Origin: Eudromia elegans
Lineage: Eukaryota > Chordata > Aves > Tinamiformes > Tinamidae
Assembly: GCA_003342815.1 (NCBI GenBank)
Contig: PTEX01000031.1
Span: 2,619,984-2,683,983, forward strand
Length of the DNA: 64,000 nt
Direction of reading: 5' to 3'
Below the pieces are notes generated by a model that had not been told where the DNA came from, did no database searches, and saw only the letters and a program-made list of their open reading frames with translations. Both the position numbers and the translations under genes were made by a program. Of the stretch, positions 1 through 11,992 are shown in pieces (position 1 is the stretch's first letter; the number at the start of each line of letters is the position of its first letter).

Positions 1-49
1 CCTTCCCTTCCCTTCCCTTCCCTTCCCTTCCCTTCCCTTCCCTTCCCTT
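1..49. repeat. (CCTTC)n microsatellite, cut by the window edge
   Basis: Nearly ten perfect copies of the pentamer CCTTC run from the first base, then decay into a T-rich stretch to about 63. The array probably continues to the left of the window. On the minus strand it reads as a GGAAG purine tract. Confidence 0.95.
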
Positions 50-1740
50 TCTTCTCTTTTTTTATGTGTCAAGACACTTGTAGCAAATGCTCTGGGCTCC
101 CGATCTCCTGGTCTTCTGTTGGACACATCATGTGGCATCTATAGCTGCTGAGCACTTTGAAATGATTCTCTTGCCAGCAATAAGCTGCTGTGGCAGTGCC
201 CCTTTCCTGCACTCATTAGTTCCCTGTTCACAGTAATGCTACAAGAATGACTTACTGCATTCTGATGGTTTCATGTGGAGACTGTTTCTAATTTCAGCTT
301 GCCCTCTAGCTCTTCACCTTCTTCAAAGAAATCTGCTATACTGGTAGAAAATATTCTAGTCTATATAGTACTTGATGCCCAAATTGACTTTCTCCGTCTT
401 CATATCCCGAAGAAATGTTGATTCTGTGCTAACATCAATCTAGCTTCCCTGTCCATTCTTTTTTAGCAGTGAGCAATGCTCCTATGTGTCAAGTGCTCCA
501 AACTGTGGCCGATGATGTCTCTTCCTTTTTGTGGCTACAGCCACTAACAGCGTGCTCATGCACTGACCTTAGTTTGATACCTTTCCAGCATCTGGTTACA
601 TTTCTTCAGCACAAAACTGCTGTTTATCCCTGCTGTGTGGATTTTCTAGAGCTGGAATTGAACTCATCATTGGCTTACTAACACAGGTAACTAGCACTGC
701 CAGCCCGCTCCCTCCCTCTGTACCCATCATGACCACAGTGAAAACCCTTTTTCATAATGATCCTTTTCTTTGTCGACTCATCAATTTGGACATCTTTCCC
801 AGTATTTAAGGCAGAACAGAACTTCTGACATCAGAATCTTCCTTCTTGTCTCTGTAAATATTGGTTGTTTTGCTTTTTCATCTTTATTTGCCATGTCATT
901 TCCATATACAGATTCAACTTACTTCAGCTGCTTCTGTACTCGCACTGAGATTTTGTCTGGAGGCTCATTGTTTCCTGTGGTGGGGTCTGGACTTATAGAA
1001 CATGTTTTCTCTGTCCAGACTTCTTGCTTCCTCTTAAAGCTCACTGTCTCCCTGCTGTAGGTGACATTAGATGGCTCCTGACCATTTTAGTTACGTGTAC
1101 TGTGTGCTAGGTGGTAAGAGGAGTGACTCCATATTTCTCAAAGCAAACTCTCTGTCTTAAGAAAACTATTTGCTCAAAGGTCACCACTGCGCTTGAACTA
1201 TATGCGCACAGACCAGTGTTCTTAGGATTCCTTCAGATTCTTCCCTTCTGCAGTTTATTCTCCTTTCTCAAATTTCTTTGCAGGTGCCTTCACCCAGATC
1301 TACTGCAAGAGCTTTGGAGCAGGACTGTGCTCTCCTGTAAGAGTCAGGGAGCACCAGGAGGCAGAGAGAGAGGCCTCAGAGTAGTCCTCATTTGCTTTTT
1401 TTTCTCTCCTTTTTGGCCAGATAAGCAGTCAACTTGGGCTGATTCTTTTCAGGCTTCTGAAAACATCTCATTTACAAGGGGCGTGCTGAGAGGCTTAGCA
1501 GAGGTATTAGCACAGTCAGTTCCATTACGAGAACATGACATCTGTTGTTCCCTCCCAGGTCCTCCTTGTCTTTCTGCTGATCACTCTTAAATGCTGCAGA
1601 ATCACTTTCTATTTTCAGCTTTTTCCTTTTTTTTTTTTCACACAACTTCCACCTTTTGCCCTGTTCCCATCTCAGCTCCTTCTCAGTGTCATCTTCCTCC
1701 TCTCCTTGTCATTGTTACATCTCAGTGTTTACTGATCGAT
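50..1740. other. Pyrimidine-rich tract with no recognised gene
   Basis: The plus strand is strongly T+C biased, with many CTT, TTC and CCT runs. Stop codons need purines, so the plus strand stays open for several stretches in a row (469-681, 770-1060, 1111-1590, 1535-1735) while the minus strand does not. The translations look like low-complexity leucine, phenylalanine, serine and cysteine sequence and match no family I know. Read on the minus strand, the tract ends in a short A-run and a purine microsatellite near position 50, which loosely resembles the end of a retroposed copy, but no parent sequence is recognised. Best treated as unannotated DNA. Confidence 0.4.
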
Positions 1741-1754
1741 TTTAATTTGTCCTT

Positions 1755-1777
1755 ATAATATACATATATATATATTT
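1755..1777. repeat. Short (TA)n tract
   Basis: Alternating TA dinucleotides with one CA interruption inside an AT-rich region. Confidence 0.8.
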
Positions 1778-2031
1778 AATTCTCTCACTACTTTGTTTTT
1801 GGCACTTTTATTATTGCTTATCAGGTTTTGAACTACATAGGTCTTAAAAATCTTACAAAAGGGATTAAAATTATATCCATACTATGATTAAACTGAAATG
1901 GAAAATGAATATTGTAATGTTTGAATGTAAATGGGTTGATGATAGTATTAAAGAGATCAACTGTATCCTAAAATACTTTAATTGGTATTACAGTTCTGCA
2001 TTAGGAGAATAGTCATATGAAAACATTCAGA

Positions 2032-2100
2032 GGTGTGTGTATACATATACAGTGTATATATATGAGTGTATATGTGCAAATATATATATGAAAATACACA
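2032..2100. repeat. Imperfect TG/TA dinucleotide repeat
   Basis: A mixed run of GT, TA and CA dinucleotides broken by short unique bases. It is a decayed microsatellite, and the surrounding DNA to 3184 shows no gene or recognisable repeat. Confidence 0.8.
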
Positions 2101-3184
2101 CTTGCAAATAAAATACAGTTACAGTTACAGAGATGTAGCTGAGTCAACTGTTAAACCAATAAGTGCAAGACACTTTCCCACAGGTTACAGTACATTAAAA
2201 TATCCACACAAACAGTCATGCACATCTCTATGCTGACTGAAAGCTGCACTTCTGTTAGGTGGGTCTTTGTAAGCTAAAGGTCTGTTTTGGACAAGAAAGG
2301 AGACAAAGCTGTGGTGCTTTTTTTCTAGATAAGCTCTTCAGAGTTATTTCCTTCAAAAATAGGGCAATTCACAACCTTTGCAAATGTCACAGCCTGTTTT
2401 AGAACCTTCTCAGGCCTGAATTTCCAGCTAGCTGCAATTACTGCAAAAGGGGCTCCAGAAGCCAGGCAGGTTGCCTCAGAAAACCAGCCCTGGTTCTTCT
2501 GAACTCTGGCAGAGGTATATAATTCTTCACAGGGGGAATTAGAGGTGCTAAGGCAAGTGCTCAAACCTTAGCATCCGTGAAGAAGACAGTAACACAAGTC
2601 GTATTTAATGTCTCAGTGTAAGAGTAAGCAAGAACTGCTTCTGTCCTTCAAAACACGGGAGCAAGCACCCATTTTCCTTTCACTGTGCACCAAACAGTTG
2701 TTCTGTTATAGTCTGCCGGCTGATGATGTCCACAGTAACTAGTCAGATGTTTGCTGCATTCTTGCATCTAGGAGGTCAAGCAAAGTGTTTAGTTTAACGA
2801 CAGTAGAGTTTCTTATTCAATTTTATTTCTCTCTCACAGACATAGCTCAGAAAATCCCCATTTTCTTCTGATCCACCTTGTTTAAGATCAAACACAAACA
2901 GAAGCATCAAATCTAATTTTGTACGGCTTCCAAAGCATTCGGGCCATCAGCAGTGGAATTAAGGGTGTCCAGAGTGTCCAGAGAGCAATTCATTAGCGCG
3001 ATACAAAACGTAAAAAGCAAAACTAAGCCCCGCAGCACACTGTTTACTCTGGCCAGATGCTGCTTTCCAGTGTCAGTAGTGAGACATAACAAGTCCAGAT
3101 TCTCCCATCTTATACTTCAAAGAGCTTTTCTGGGTATTTTGTGTTATTTTCTCCTTTTGCATAAGCAGTAATACAGTTGACTTG
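2101..3184. other. Unique DNA, nothing recognised
   Basis: No family match, splice-site-framed open frame or repeat is recognised. The short open frames here (for example 2325-2564 minus and 2953-3171 plus) are chance-length and have no conserved motif. Confidence 0.5.
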
Positions 3185-3480
3185 CCTAATGTCTATATTA
3201 ATTTTGGTACATTTTTAATTAGCAGATAGCTAATTAACGTAGTATAAGGTTATCTTGTTAAATGTTAATTGGATATGTAAACATTCTTTACAAGCTAATA
3301 TTCCGAGAGAAAGAACGTAATATGCATTTGTTGCCTGTGCCATTCTGAATTAATTACATGACAGTCAGATTTATCCCTTCCCAACTCGAGAACCTTCAAT
3401 AAGTACTCTTTTAAGAATCAATTGATACTTAATTAATATGTACTGGCTGTCCTATTTAATTTAAATTAGTTCTTTCAGCA
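3185..3480. promoter_or_regulatory. AT-rich block, possible conserved non-coding element
   Basis: The block is rich in TAATTA, TTAATTAG and ATTAAT homeodomain-type cores and holds no simple repeat. It resembles the AT-rich non-coding blocks that are deeply conserved around developmental genes in vertebrates. That is an inference from composition and motif density only, as conservation cannot be seen in one sequence. Confidence 0.25.
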
Positions 3481-4289
3481 AGTTACAGTGTTGCTGAAAG
3501 ACACTGCGCTCCCCCAGTGACATTTCTGCGGAGAGCACACGAGGGTGCTCTAAGAAAAGGCTCGCTGCCTTTGGCCCATATTTCATGGTAGGGCACACAG
3601 CCTCCTCCTTTCTCCTTATGAAAAACAAAAACTACCCACACGGAAATCTTTATGAAAGTTGCATGTACTGTGCTGTATCTCATTCCGCGGGGCTTCATAT
3701 TGCTCAGGGCTCTGTGCTGGCTGCTACCTGGCTGGTGTTTATTACATTAGATGATGAGGTCGGTAACCTTCTCCCCCGATCAGGTAGGGAGCGAGGTCCA
3801 CATTGCTTCCCTCCCATTTTATGTTATCTTCATAACATCCACTGATGAGACACACGTCGATTTAGCTCATTGTTTCAGCACATTGATATTCCTAGCTACA
3901 GAAGAGCAGCGTGATTGAGTCCCCGAGGGGCTGAATTCAGGAATGGATGCGTGGCAACAATGTTCACATATAATTTATTATGTGTATGAAATCCTCAACA
4001 TCAGCAAAATGGTCGCAGAGTTTGCCTTCCCTTTCATCACACAGTAAGGCTGTTAATGAATAAGAAACCTCTCTACATGCCAACGTTTAACACATTCCAC
4101 ACTGGAGGAGGGACAACAGGGATCTGAGGAGCATTTCTCTCTGCCCAGCCACCGAATCCATATTCTGTACATTTGCTGCAACTGACTGTGGTTTTAATTT
4201 CTGGAAGATTATTTCTCTGGGAAAAAAAAAAAAAAGTATTTCAGAATGACAATTAAGTATCAGCACGCTCGGGTGATATAAGTGTTTCA
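3481..4289. other. Unique DNA with one poly-A run
   Basis: The only distinct feature is a run of 14 A at 4222-4235. Overlapping short open frames on both strands near 3483-3845 have no recognisable product. Confidence 0.5.
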
Positions 4290-4375
4290 GACAGGTTCAC
4301 TGAAACACAGAGGCAAAGCCTTTTGCCCGAAGCCAAAATGTGATACAGTAGCAGCTCTCACGAGCCCTGCCTCCC
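4290..4375 (-). mobile_element. MIR-like SINE remnant
   Basis: The plus strand follows the order of a reversed MIR-type SINE: an ACTGAAACACAGAGGC stretch, then TTTTGCCC with AAG, then a CAGTAGCAG run and a final CCCTGCCTCCC. Known MIR relatives carry ACTGAGGCACAGAG, CTTGCCCAAGGTCACACAG and GGCAGAGCC in that order. The copy is very diverged, and the family name comes from remembered consensus. Confidence 0.4.
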
Positions 4376-4654
4376 CGTTTCTCCATCAGAACAGAAGGTA
4401 CCGCTGCCCACAGGGAGCTGCACTAACTGGTCTCGCTCTGGACGGGTGATCTGTCATGATAGGGAAAATAAGACCCCTTCAATTAAACCTGGACCTCGTA
4501 AGTGAGGGCTTGATCTGGCTCCCTGAGGCCAGCATGAAGACCTCTTCGACACTTGCACGGCATCAGAGGGGCAAATGGGGAAAAATAAGAGCCTGATTTT
4601 CATAGGAGCTTGGATCGTGGGCCTGTTACTGTTCATGAGCAGTTTTGAGTGCTC

Positions 4655-4750
4655 AGCCTTTCTTCAGCCACATCTGAAGGTTTGCCAAAGGTCATACAGG
4701 AAGCCTTTTGCAGAGCCATGGCAGTAGTGAATTTACCCAATTGCCTTGTC
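4655..4750 (-). mobile_element. MIR-like SINE remnant
   Basis: It contains TTTGCCAAAGGTCATACAGG followed by GCAGAGCCATGG, close to the reversed MIR core CTTGCCCAAGGTCACACAG...GGCAGAGCC. This is one of the clearest old SINE traces in the window and lies about 300 bp from the copy at 4290. The two could be separate insertions or pieces of one locus. A segment at 4591-4625 with GCCTGATTTTCATAGGAGCT may be a further old fold-back repeat. Confidence 0.55.
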
Positions 4751-7679
4751 TCTGAGATTGCTGGTGTTACTAAATTTTCCTCTAAGGAGGTTGGCCCCAG
4801 TTGTTGCAGCCAAGAAAGCTGTTCTTTCAGCTGGAAGCAGTTGAAAAAATCTGCATGCATTGTATTGTAATCACTAAATACCAGTTTTCTACTGGATCTA
4901 AGCCGCATACCTATTCTTAGTTAAAAAGCTGCTATTGGCTTACACAGTATCTTTTATGGCTGAAGTAAAGCTGCAAGCTGGCACAAACTGAGTGGTATTT
5001 GACTGTTTGCAAATTGAGCATCAACACAAACCACAGGTGGTCACTCATCTCCAGAACTTCATGTCAATCATCATAATAATGGCTATAATGTAATATGAAA
5101 TAAATAACAGCCTGCAATCTATGTGTTTTTTTATGAGACTTTTGAATAGTGATCTACTTTTTTCAATTCATGCTCAATTATTACCTCCAGCTTTATATTT
5201 ATCTTCTCTTTTTCTATGTTGTTATTGTTGAAAGTTACAGGATCGCCAGTAATGTTTTCCTTGTGCCTACAATGTATTAATATGACCCCCTTTAAAACAT
5301 CCAGGAATCATAACTAGAAATTTCTGTAATAGGTATATATGACAGCAGTATTCTTACTGCATTCCTGGTAGCTTTACTAAATATGAATTGATCTAATCAA
5401 CTGGTGAGAGATTCACTATGTTCATCACTCTAGGGGAAGAATTGAATATTTGCTCACTTGGGAGCATTTTACCGCACTGTGTCTGTGCACAATTTAGATT
5501 ATTTTGTAGCAATCAGGAATTTTGAGCTGAAATAAAAATTTAGACTAAGAAACTCTCGGTGCCCACAGTCGCTGAAAACTTGCAGATCTCCATCACTAAG
5601 GATCTATCTTTTTATTATATTTTGTCTGTGTGTATTTAAGCTACAGCTAAACTGTTATTTCCACCCCCCTCTCCCCACTGAAGAGCACAAATGACCACCA
5701 GGAAGGTGACAATAAAAACGAGACAGCCCAGCTTGGCCCTGCATCAGGCTGAAAGCCATTTCCATCACTCCTACCATTAAGCGCGTGCGTATGTAAAACG
5801 TCTCCTGGCATATTTACTGTGGGGAGAGTTGCCTCCACAGTCATTTATTTTAACAGGGCACTGGGAGCGCATCAGTTACAGATCAGCAGGCAGTGGTCCC
5901 TGCGTGACAGCTCCCATGCGCTCGTCAGGCGCTCGTTCTAGCCAAGGGTGATGTGCACTGGTGCAGCCCAGGACAAGTGGCCCCAGCAGTGTAAGAGCAT
6001 TAGCTGCTTGGTTAAGTCTGCCCACGTGGTGAGGGTGACACGGGGGGCAGATGAAAGGGCTCAGATAAATGGCAGCTCAGATGTAGAATGGATAAAAATT
6101 GCTGATTAAAGAGAAATTCTGAAAGGATCTTCATGGGTCTTGAGGAAGAGAGTGAAACTGAACTACATGGAAATGAAACCAACAGAGACTTTATGACAAC
6201 AAAATTTAGTTTTATGTATACAGTAGCATTTATTTTGTGCATAAAAACCCTCCCAGGGGTGCTACAAACCATACCCTAGAGTAATGCAACACATAATTAT
6301 CACTATTAGTAAACAACAAAAGACAATGTTAATGCTGAACATATAAAGCAGTTACAAAATTTAATTTTTAATCTTATTCAGTGCATTCCCATGGCATTTC
6401 AGATCCCTCAGCTCCAGCAGCAAGCAGCTGACAAATACAACCTTACCCTACAAGGGTAACAGAGTTCTTTGCTTCTTCTGGAAACGAGCTAGTACTTCAC
6501 CTGAGTATTGTGTTTTACTCTAATGGGAATTCTAATAGACTTATGACTATCTATGAATTCACGTCACATTTTTTTTGCTGAGAGAGAAAAGACTATATTA
6601 AAGATATCGATCTGGTTTGAATTGTTGGAAACTAAATTTGCCTAACATAGTGAAAATTAAAAACAATACAAAAGTGGTTAATGTATGATTTCAAGCCTAC
6701 AGCCCTGAAGTAAGAACCTTCTGAAATGGTGCCATGATTCCGGAGGCCACGCAGGGGACAGGGACACATCCTCGTGTGACAGAGTTCTGCTTTACACGTG
6801 CCTGCCTTCCGTGATCAGCACTTGGCACCAATGCAATCTAGCCATTATAAAGCAGCAAAAGTATGAAAAAGATTTACCAACCTCTCTCAAAAGGAGATGC
6901 CACCTCATTTCGGATTACCAACGGGCCAGGTTAAAAAAAAACGGGCATTATATTTTACCTGTGTCATATATAGCAGGATTACAGGAACTGCTCTTAAAGA
7001 ACTGCAATTCCCAGAATTGACAAGCCTAAAGATCATACAAATACTTAAAGCGAAGCATTAAACAGGCTCTTGGCGGCTGAGTGGCATGTCTGTTAAACCT
7101 TCCAAAGCAACACAATCAGCTACTGTCAGAAAATTCAGATTCATATTTTTGTCAACATTTGTGCTCTCCAGTGTCAGCAGAGATATCCTCTTCTACGCCT
7201 GTCTCCTGAAATGATTAGTAGACCTTGGGAGAGTGAAAGCTATTTCTGTGAGCATCTGGTTCTGATGCTGTGCAATGAATCCGCTCTGGATTCCTCGGAA
7301 ACGCGGTGACAGGTGGGATTTTAATCAGAGATGGCTGGCATCTCCTGGAGCGGGAAAGAGATCAGGGGCTTCTGCATAAAAGGCCGTAATTTCCAAAGGT
7401 GATTTTCAATCTCTGTGGCAGAGATGTATCCGTGAGCAGGACAACGTGGAGGTCGCCTAGTGCTGGCATCGCCATGCGAGTGCGGCACCTCTGCGGCTGC
7501 CCGAATGATGTTGATGAGAGATGAGCCAGCTCAGAAGGTCTTTAAGGGGGATTAAAGCCCTTCCTACCCTTAGTGCACACAAGAATGAAATGAGTTTCTG
7601 GAGCAAGGCAGCCTGATGTTGTGAAACTTTAAAGACTTTTAAAGTCCAAACTCCCTCTTTCTTTGAGAATAACTCAGTT
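4751..7679. other. Unique, AT-leaning DNA; no gene seen
   Basis: No coding region or RNA gene is recognised. The stretch at 6285-6680 is AT-rich and free of simple repeats and could be regulatory, but no specific motif cluster supports it. Open frames such as 6012-6272 minus and 6811-7020 plus are short and match nothing known. Confidence 0.45.
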
Positions 7680-8045
7680 TGAGTATTATAATATTAATAA
7701 ATGCATTAGATATATTTTTTAAAGTAAGCAAAGACTGAATGATAGTCATGCAAATTAATGAAGGGTATGAACTTAAAATTGATTATGTAAACCACAGTAA
7801 ACCCTTGCGCAGATTTAATGATTTAAATTCAAATTTAATTTAGATCTAACTCAAATACTAACTTGAATTAAAGCCATTTTAATTCTGAATGAGAGTGCTC
7901 ACAATGAGCTTTAGTATGGGTTAACAGATCTGCTCTATGCAAAGATTTTCTTAAACTGCAATATTTTTCTTAGTGCCATTAAATTAGTAGTAAATGAATT
8001 GAGCACTCTGAGCACTTGGAGCATTCTTAGATGAATTGAGCACTT
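7680..8045. promoter_or_regulatory. AT-rich block with POU octamer, possible enhancer
   Basis: The block contains an exact octamer ATGCAAAT near 7748, directly followed by TAATGA, and several TTAATTT and ATTAAA homeodomain-type cores. Near its right end an ATGAATTGAGCACT phrase occurs twice (about 7994 and 8031), a short local duplication. Regulatory function is inferred from motif content only. Confidence 0.3.
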
Positions 8046-10740
8046 GGATGTGGAGGACAACTCACGCACACACATACACTCCCTCCAGCTATAAACATAT
8101 GGGAAAATTCTCTGATATTTTTTTTAGGCTGATGAAGCCTCTCAGTGAGAACTTCATCTTGAACCATTCCAGTCAAGGGGAATTCCCCTCTCTAGTATGG
8201 GCTAGACCCATGAATCTTTCCTTGGTGCCAATATGTTTCCCTTTTGCCTTAAAAACAGAACTCAAAGGCGAGGAAGTTCTCAGGGCATCTAGTCTCTTGG
8301 AAGCCACATAGATGTACAAAATAAGTGCAGAACTGTGACTGGTTAAAAGGAGGCAGAAACTGCGCATTCTTCTCTCTTGCAGGAGGTTTGTTTCCCTTAT
8401 TTAAATCTCTTCATATTTGTTTCTAACAAACATATCCTGCAGACTTTTATTATAAAGACTTCAGGGAAAATCATCAGTGTATTTCTAATGAGTCCTCCGC
8501 TGAGTGCACGCTGGTAAGAGCAGTGTGAGCTGCAAAAGAGCTGTATCTTTTCATCTTCTCTTGAGTTTCCTTTCCACACTCCACTTCTGTTGTTGTAATT
8601 ACCAGTCTGGATTTGGAGCCAGTCTGTTCTGTTTTGCAGAGGCCATATATACCGTCCTGGTCTTGGCTAGCTGAGCATAGGCTTGAAGAGACCTTGTGAA
8701 AGCTAGTGTTGTCCAAGGGCAGTGTAGAATTCCTTTGCCACCCTAGGAGGATGCATGTGCGTGCACACACACACACAATAATGCACACACATACCCCTTT
8801 TGTAACAAAGGAATTGGGCAATGCTTTGAAAAACACCTCCTCAAAGATCTTCCTGAGGCAAGAGACCAAAGGATGGAGAGGATCCAAGTCACAAAATTCA
8901 GCCCTCCCAGGCAAGCAGGGCAGCGACAGCTTCTCCTCTTTACCAGGAGGATTTATTTCTGCAAGGACTCGTCCTGGGGCCAGGCCCTGGCTGCTCAGGG
9001 TGCTTCTGCAGACTGCCTAGACTGGGTTTCCCTTTAAGACAGCACACAGTATATACTGTAGCTTAATGGCACGTGTTAAACAAGAACATCTGCTTATGAA
9101 GAGATAGATATGCTGAAACATTTACTGATGTTTTGCTTCCTCCCCTTGTGTCACCTGAAATCTATCATCTCCCTATGGTATCCCAGCGCAGTCCTTCTTG
9201 CAGATCTGGGGAAGGAGGGCAGTGGTGCACAGCTTTTAGAAAATGATTAGTGATCTGTCAGGCTAACGTCTAAACACGGGCACCGACTCAGATGTGTTAC
9301 CTATAAATCTGTTCATCAGCAGCTGAAGAACATATGTGCCTCTTCTTCCTTAAACATAAAAACATTAATTACATTATATTGTACCACAGTAATGGGCAAT
9401 GTGGTGACAGAGGCTTGCCAAAAGTTTAATTTTAACCATAAATCTGGAGAGTCTGAAATGGCAATTCAAGCTGCTTTAAAAGATGAAGATAAAGCTGAAG
9501 TCAGAGAATAGGAGCCGCTGGAAGGAGGAAGGCACTCAGGATTAGCACAGACCAGCCAAAACGCTAGAAGATACGATCATAAAGGGACAGGAGAGCACAA
9601 ATCACAGGTCAGGAATGGCCCTTTTCTGGCTTGTTCTGGGGGCAAAAGGTTCCTTCCATCCTGCTTTCAGCCCTGCTTTTGTTCCTGTGCCCCCAAGCAG
9701 AAACTCCAGCCAGGTTTCTGCCAAGCCCTGCTTTTCCCCTGCATAACCATGTGATCCCAGAGGGAATACTGGTCAAGCAGCCCTTGGTGGCCTCTCGCTG
9801 GCTGGATTGTCACCTTGAGCAGAACTGACCGCGGGAAACGCTGAGGCGCAGCACGTAGCATGTGCCGTCCTGGGTGCCTGGCTAAGGGCAATGAGAAGGG
9901 GCATCCAGATCATTTAAAAGCAGGAACAGGATGGATATGGGGAGCTGTGAGTACCATTAAGCATGAAAGGCACCTGGAACCGATTCTCCTGATGTGTGGT
10001 ATGGAACCATTGACTGCTCAAGCAGTTCCCTGGATGAAGCAGCCCTGCTGATCTGGGCAAGACGGAGAAGGCAGCAGCTGTTTGTGCCCTGTACCCACTG
10101 CTTCTCCCCCACGTGCTCCTCCCAGAACTGGCCTGATCCTGCCTGGCTATTACTCCGAAGCAGCTAATATCGCAGTCCTGTTGCTCATCCCTCCCCTCCT
10201 TACACCAAATTCTGCTCCAGAAGGTGATAAAGGTGATACTGGCATAAGAAAACAGGCCCAATGAAAGCTGTTAAAAGGAAGTCATGATTCCAAGGAGACC
10301 ATCAGGTGTTTTTAATACAACACAGAATGACAGACATCTTATATTCTGCTCGCAGCCTCTTGCCCTGCTCGTGGCTCTGGGATATAGCTCTTAAAGGTAG
10401 GGAAGTTCCTTCCATCTTCTGCAAGCAGTAACTCAGCCCCTCCAAGCTGCTTCCCCCTTCTGATTTGAAAAAGCTTTGAACTACAGATACACTGGGCTTG
10501 GCTGAGCAGTGCTTTAATCCATCTCCGTTCTGCTTCAACTGGTAGTGTTTATAGAGGTCTTAAAAGGGCAAAAAATGGAGTGCAGCATACAAATAAGCCA
10601 GGCCAAACCACAGAAGTCCCAGATAAGGGCATATTTTTGTTTAGAAGTCCTGTAAGATGCTTTTGTTTGTTTGTTTTCCCAAAGCAGGAGCCAAAACATG
10701 GAAAGTGTTTCTATTTGCCTCTTGGCTAAAGCACTTAACG
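8046..10740. other. Unique DNA, no gene recognised
   Basis: Apart from a CA repeat at 8764-8792, this stretch shows no repeat or family match. Overlapping open frames at 8474-8914, 9631-9891 and 9914-10261 lie on both strands of the same DNA, as expected of chance frames in moderately GC-rich sequence. Confidence 0.45.
8764..8792. repeat. (CA)n microsatellite
   Basis: A perfect CA run of about 13 bases is followed by AATAATG and a second short CA run. Confidence 0.85.
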
Positions 10741-11833
10741 GGCTGCCAAATGTGTTAGCCTGAAGAAGCGCGTGTAGCAGCAGCAGAGAGCAGCCCCCTC
10801 GCTGCAGCGCGCGGGGAGGGGAGCAGGGCAGAGCCTGCAGCTGGTGCGCAGGCTGTTCCTCCCCTGTCACATCAGCGGCGGATGTATCTATCATAAAGCA
10901 GAACGCTGAATATTCACTGCGCGCTGGACAGCAATATTTCATTTCATGCATCATTAAGAGCCTGCATTGATTCCAGCTAGTCATATAACCTCATCCTGCT
11001 CTCGCTTTAAAGCAAAACAAAAATAAAACGAAACAAAAAACACAAAGCCCACCACCACCAAAAAAGCCCCCCCTCATCCTTCTCTCTACCTGGGCACCAG
11101 ATAACTCTAGAGCTTGAGTGCCTGAAGAAACAGGCTGTCTTAGCCTCATCTTTCTGGAGGACCAAAATGCCAGCTATCATGCTGGAATGCCATATATGAC
11201 TTGGAAAATGCCAAAGGCTCCAGTGAGGGTCTGTGTTTTTGTGTAACAAAGCTAGGTTTGTTCTCCAGTACTTGGCTACATATCCAAGTGAAGCATTTGA
11301 AAGAGGTCTGGTCTCCCCTGTTAGTGCTGCAGCTGGTTTGATTTGGAGTAAAGCTCAATCCAAACCCCAGAGAAAAGGGATGAAAACAATCACAAGAAAA
11401 TAAACTGGCAGGGTCACTAACATGGGCCTCACCTACCAGCTCAGTGCGCAGAGAAACATGCTGCTCTTTAGCACAGAGCAAAGAACAGTGAGAAAATAGT
11501 ATCTGTTTAAAAGGTAATGTCTATATTCCTATTTCAGTTTGAGGGAGTTCAGCTCAATCTGCCACTTATGTCATATGTGGATTTATAATAAGAATAATCT
11601 TTATAATAAGAATAATCTGAAAATCCAGCAGTACTGAGGCTTCATGGTGTCCCTTGAGGGTGTTAACGTTTCCACGCTTGAAGAGGCAGAGTTCCCCTGG
11701 GCTAGATATGTGGGGATATTGCAGGAACCACCTCCCATTCCTGTCTACAGGAGGGTGGTTGGACCCTACACACTGTGCTCCTGAACATCTTGTCCGGGTT
11801 GGGATGGTGGTGTGGAGCCCATCATGAACTCAA
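10741..11833. other. Unique DNA with A-rich and tandem patches
   Basis: A GC-rich patch with clustered CpG lies at 10765-10930. A simple A-rich, C-interrupted patch lies at about 11010-11075. No gene is recognised. The 149-codon minus-strand frame at 10535-10984 has no family features. Confidence 0.45.
11583..11618. repeat. Exact tandem duplication of an 18-bp unit
   Basis: The unit TTATAATAAGAATAATCT occurs twice head to tail with no mismatch, suggesting a recent slippage or duplication event. Confidence 0.9.
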
Positions 11834-11992
11834 CTGCTGGTGAGAAGGTGCCAAGCAGGAGGATTTGGAAAGCCAGCTGGCCAAAAACAACTCTTATCCT
11901 CTCTTTTCTATGGCTCTCACTCATTTCTCACCATGATCTTTGGCAAGCCACTGAAAAAAACTCATTTAATTTTCCCAGAATCACATGGACTG
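11834..11992 (+). mobile_element. MIR-like SINE, diverged, with tRNA-type head
   Basis: Read on the plus strand, the order matches an amniote MIR-type SINE: a head-like GCAGGAGGATTTGG...AGCCAG, then TTCTATGGCTCTCACTCATT (compare TTCTATTCCTGGCTCTGCCACTGA), then TGATCTTTGGCAAGCCACT (compare TGACCTTGGGCAAGTCACT), then ACTCATTTAATTTTCCC. The copy is old and heavily mutated. Ninety bases of it (11893-11982) also form the left arm of an inverted repeat with 12244-12333. Confidence 0.5.
11893..11982 (+). repeat. Left arm of a 90-bp inverted repeat
   Basis: These 90 bases are the reverse complement of 12244-12333 with one mismatch (CCATGA here, CCGTGA in the other arm). The arms start with CTTATCCTCTC and end with TTTTCCCAGAATC. 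The spacer is 261 bp. SINE similarity continues to the left of this arm, so this is probably the parent copy. Confidence 0.95.

Noticed and set aside
469-1735. Run of plus-strand open frames resembling a multi-part gene
   Set aside because: The strand is pyrimidine-rich, which removes stop codons. The translations are low-complexity without motifs.
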